Assembly: GCA_001797035.1 (NCBI GenBank)
Contig: MGOE01000146.1
Location: 4,224 to 19,456 of the forward strand
DNA from: Chloroflexi bacterium RBG_16_72_14
GTDB taxonomy: Bacteria > Chloroflexota > Limnocylindria > Limnocylindrales > CSP1-4
Reading direction: 5' to 3'
Length of the DNA stretch: 15,233 nucleotides
Position 1 is the first letter of the stretch; each line of letters opens with the position of its first letter. Position numbers and translations under genes: made by a program. A model generated the notes under the pieces. It did no database searches and had not been told where the DNA came from. It saw only the letters and a list, made by a program, of their open reading frames with translations. Of this stretch, positions 13,424 through 15,233 are shown in pieces.

Positions 13424-14359
13424 GTGCGGCCGCAGGCGTTGGCCCGTCGACGACAGGCGTCGGGGCCCCAGGTCGCCGTCGCAGTGGCGCTGCCGGTTGC
13501 GACGCCTGTTGCACGCCCTGTCCTTCGACCCGGGCTGGCGCGCTGGTACCGGCCGCTGATCGTCGGGCTCGCGGTCGGTGGCGCGATCTTCGGGGTCGGC
13601 TCTGTGCTATGGGGCTACGCCCTCGGCATGTGGCCGCCGCACGACACCAGCGCGTTCTGGCTGGCCGGACGGCATCTCATCGAGGGAACGCCCGTCTACG
13701 GTGGGGGCGCGAGCTGGTACCTCGCCTTCGTCTACGCCCCGCCGGATGCGGTCCTCATGATGCTGCCGGGCCTCCTGCCCTACCAGGTCTTCTCCGTCGC
13801 GCTCCTCATCCTGCAGGTCCTCGCACTGCGCTACATCACCGGCTCGTGGGTCGCGACGGCGATGCTGGGCTGGATCCCGTGGATCCACCACGAGTTCGTG
13901 GCGGGCAACGTGGACTGCCTCATGGCGGCCGCGATCTATGCGTCGATGCGCAACCAACGCGGATCGGGTGTCGCGGTCGCGGTGTTCGCGTTCGCCAAGT
14001 TCTCACCCGTGCTGGTCCTGGCCCATGCCTCACGCAGACAGTGGATCGAGGTGGGCCTGGCGACCGTCGTGCTGCTCGCCCTGACGCTGCCCGTCCTGCA
14101 TCTGTGGCCGGAGTGGATCGCGAAGCTCTCTGTCAAGGGGGAGTACGCCGGGATCCTCCCCCTCTTCGTGCGCGTACCGACCGTGGCCGTGCTGCTGCTG
14201 TACCGTCGGCCGTGGACGGTCGCGGCTGCTGCCGCGCTCGCCACGCCGATCTTCTACACCCAGTCGATTGTCCTGCTGCTGCCCGCCGTACGCCTGTGGT
14301 GGGACGACTCCGGCCGCGAGATGCTCGCGAGGCGAGGCCTCAGCCCGCGATTGTCGTGA
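13424..14359 (+). CDS. GT87-like membrane glycosyltransferase paralogue (311 aa)
   Basis: A 311-residue membrane protein. The first 40 residues are Arg/Pro/Val-rich and weakly conserved in appearance. The first clear membrane segment starts near 44, then D74 in PPHDTSAFWLAG, TPVYGG (89-94), FVYAPPDAVLM, GNVDCLMAAAIYA from G161, and AKFSP (191-195) replacing TK..P. HASRRQWIEVGLA echoes the RREWR block of the shorter paralogues. GTG 13424 is the first start after an in-frame stop at 13334-13336; GTG 13484 is a real alternative that would trim the odd N terminus. It ends 20 bp inside the converging GT4 gene. It is the most divergent of the six GT87-like proteins. Confidence 0.75.
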   Translation: MRPQALARRRQASGPQVAVAVALPVATPVARPVLRPGLARWYRPLIVGLAVGGAIFGVGSVLWGYALGMWPPHDTSAFWLAGRHLIEGTPVYGGGASWYLAFVYAPPDAVLMMLPGLLPYQVFSVALLILQVLALRYITGSWVATAMLGWIPWIHHEFVAGNVDCLMAAAIYASMRNQRGSGVAVAVFAFAKFSPVLVLAHASRRQWIEVGLATVVLLALTLPVLHLWPEWIAKLSVKGEYAGILPLFVRVPTVAVLLLYRRPWTVAAAAALATPIFYTQSIVLLLPAVRLWWDDSGREMLARRGLSPRLS

Positions 14360-15233
14360 CCGGGCGCGGGCGGACAGCCCGGGCGCCCTCGTCGTAGAGG
14401 GCCTGCACCGCATTGACCATCAGCTGGACGCAGAACCGGTCGTGGACGAGGTCGTGGCCGGCGCGGCCGATCAGGTCGGCGAGCTGGTGGTCGCGCAGCA
14501 GACGGACGACGGCGGCGGCGAGGGCGGGCGGGTCGTGCGGCGGGACGAGCAGCCCCGTAACCCCGTCCTCGATCATCTCCGGGATGCCGCCCACGTTGGA
14601 CGCGACGACCGGGCGGGAGAGCGCCATCGCTTCGAGGATCGTGAGGCCCTGGGCCTCGCGGTATGACGGCAGGACGGCGACGTCGAAGGCGGCGGTCACG
14701 GCGGGGATGTCGTCGCGGCGCCCGGTGAACACGACGTGGCGCTCGATCCCCTGCTGCCGGGCGATGTCGTGGAGCGCATCGAGCCGGCTGCCCTCGCCCA
14801 CGATCAGCAGGTACGCCTTGGGCACGGCGGCCAGCACCAGCGGCCAGGCCTCGAGCAGCGTGGGATGCCCCTTCTCCAGCTCCAGCCGGCCCACCACGCC
14901 CACGATCGGCGAGTCGGGGTCCATGCCGTACTCCTCGCGGAGCGTGCAGCACGGCTCCTGGTGGTCGTAGCGCTCGAGGTCCACGCCGTTGTAGATCAGC
15001 GACCGCGAGACGCCGATCCGGCCCTCGTCGAGCACTTTCCGCTCGATCGCATTGGACACCACGATCAGGTGGTCGATCATCGGCGTCAGGCGGCGGAGCG
15101 CCTCCTGGTCCTCGTCGGAGCGGACGCGCGACGAGTGGGCGGTCGAGATCACCCACGGCCGTCGGTGGCCGGCCTCGCCCAGCGCGGTCGCGGCCTTGGT
15201 GCCCACGATCTCGGCCCGGTACATGTGGTTGTG
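14340..15233 (-). CDS. Family 4 glycosyltransferase (GT-B fold), 5' end outside window
   Basis: The 297 visible residues cover part of the N-terminal acceptor domain and all of the C-terminal donor domain of a GT4 (RfaB/PimA-like) glycosyltransferase. These are cytosolic or membrane-associated enzymes that use nucleotide sugars with retention of configuration. The reading frame is open to the window edge, and HNHMYRAEIVGT reads as internal, so the ATG at 15224 is probably not the start. VVGRLELEKGH opens the donor domain. VFTGRRDDIPAV and the EX7E motif (codons at 14657-14655 and 14633-14631, in YREAQGLTILEAM) follow, then VVASNVGGIPEMI. It fits a cytoplasmic sugar-adding step of the same glycan pathway. 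Acceptor and sugar are unknown. Confidence 0.9.
   Translation of the reverse strand, partial: HNHMYRAEIVGTKAATALGEAGHRRPWVISTAHSSRVRSDEDQEALRRLTPMIDHLIVVSNAIERKVLDEGRIGVSRSLIYNGVDLERYDHQEPCCTLREEYGMDPDSPIVGVVGRLELEKGHPTLLEAWPLVLAAVPKAYLLIVGEGSRLDALHDIARQQGIERHVVFTGRRDDIPAVTAAFDVAVLPSYREAQGLTILEAMALSRPVVASNVGGIPEMIEDGVTGLLVPPHDPPALAAAVVRLLRDHQLADLIGRAGHDLVHDRFCVQLMVNAVQALYDEGARAVRPRPVTTIAG

Noticed and set aside
11506..13559. Long open frames on both strands (minus 11506-13344, plus 11892-13559)
   Set aside because: Both are Arg/Gly/Pro-rich shadows of the GT87-like genes at 11303-12103 and 12078-13319, which have the family blocks.
13225..14397. A 390-codon plus-strand frame overlapping the 13424 gene
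   Set aside because: Out of frame with the GT87-like gene, lacks membrane segments and reads as GC-rich shadow.
1..15233. tRNA or rRNA genes, insertion sequences, CRISPR arrays, intrinsic terminators
   Set aside because: I looked for these on both strands by eye and saw no cloverleaf genes, transposase motifs, regularly spaced long repeats, or GC stems followed by T runs.

Overview
The window is very GC-rich, densely packed bacterial DNA with no RNA genes, insertion sequences or CRISPR arrays that I can see. High GC, GTG starts, many start/stop overlaps and apparently leaderless starts behind TANNNT boxes suit an actinobacterial or, more likely by protein style, a Chloroflexota (Limnocylindria/Ellin6529-like) genome. 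That placement is an inference, not a measurement.

Layout. On the plus strand: the 3' end of a protein-L-isoaspartate methyltransferase gene (1-260), a GT87-like membrane glycosyltransferase (265-1344), a PIG-L/LmbE deacetylase (1341-2417), an operator-like intergenic region (2421-2491), a DUF4143 AAA-type ATPase (2519-3790) and a second membrane glycosyltransferase of the Gpi18-like/COG5542 type (3793-5046). A minus-strand series follows, in transcription order from 11216 down to 4952: two small GT87-like proteins, a large polytopic membrane protein, a nucleotide-sugar dehydrogenase, an extended-SDR epimerase/dehydratase and a DPM1-like family 2 glycosyltransferase. The last part alternates strands: GT87-like (+, 11303-12103), GT87-like (-, 12078-13319), GT87-like (+, 13424-14359) and a partial family 4 glycosyltransferase (-, 14340-15233).

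How it may work. The soluble GT2 enzyme probably makes polyprenyl-phosphate sugars, the usual donors of GT-C enzymes. The dehydrogenase and epimerase probably make an unusual nucleotide sugar, and the PIG-L enzyme could deacetylate an N-acetylated sugar. Seven or eight polytopic GT-C-like proteins, six of them GT87-like paralogues sharing one three-block signature, would transfer sugars on the outer face of the membrane. The simplest reading is a surface glycan or glycolipid assembly locus with an unusually expanded GT-C set.

Most notable signals: an 11-bp word repeated three times at exactly 23-bp steps before the ATPase gene, the last copy forming a near-perfect palindrome; TANNNT boxes 6-10 nt before five start codons that lack a Shine-Dalgarno sequence; the GT87 paralogue array; three convergent gene pairs with overlapping 3' ends; and an inverted repeat that could hide the ribosome binding site of the 13424 gene. 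No stretch over 300 bases lacks a gene.
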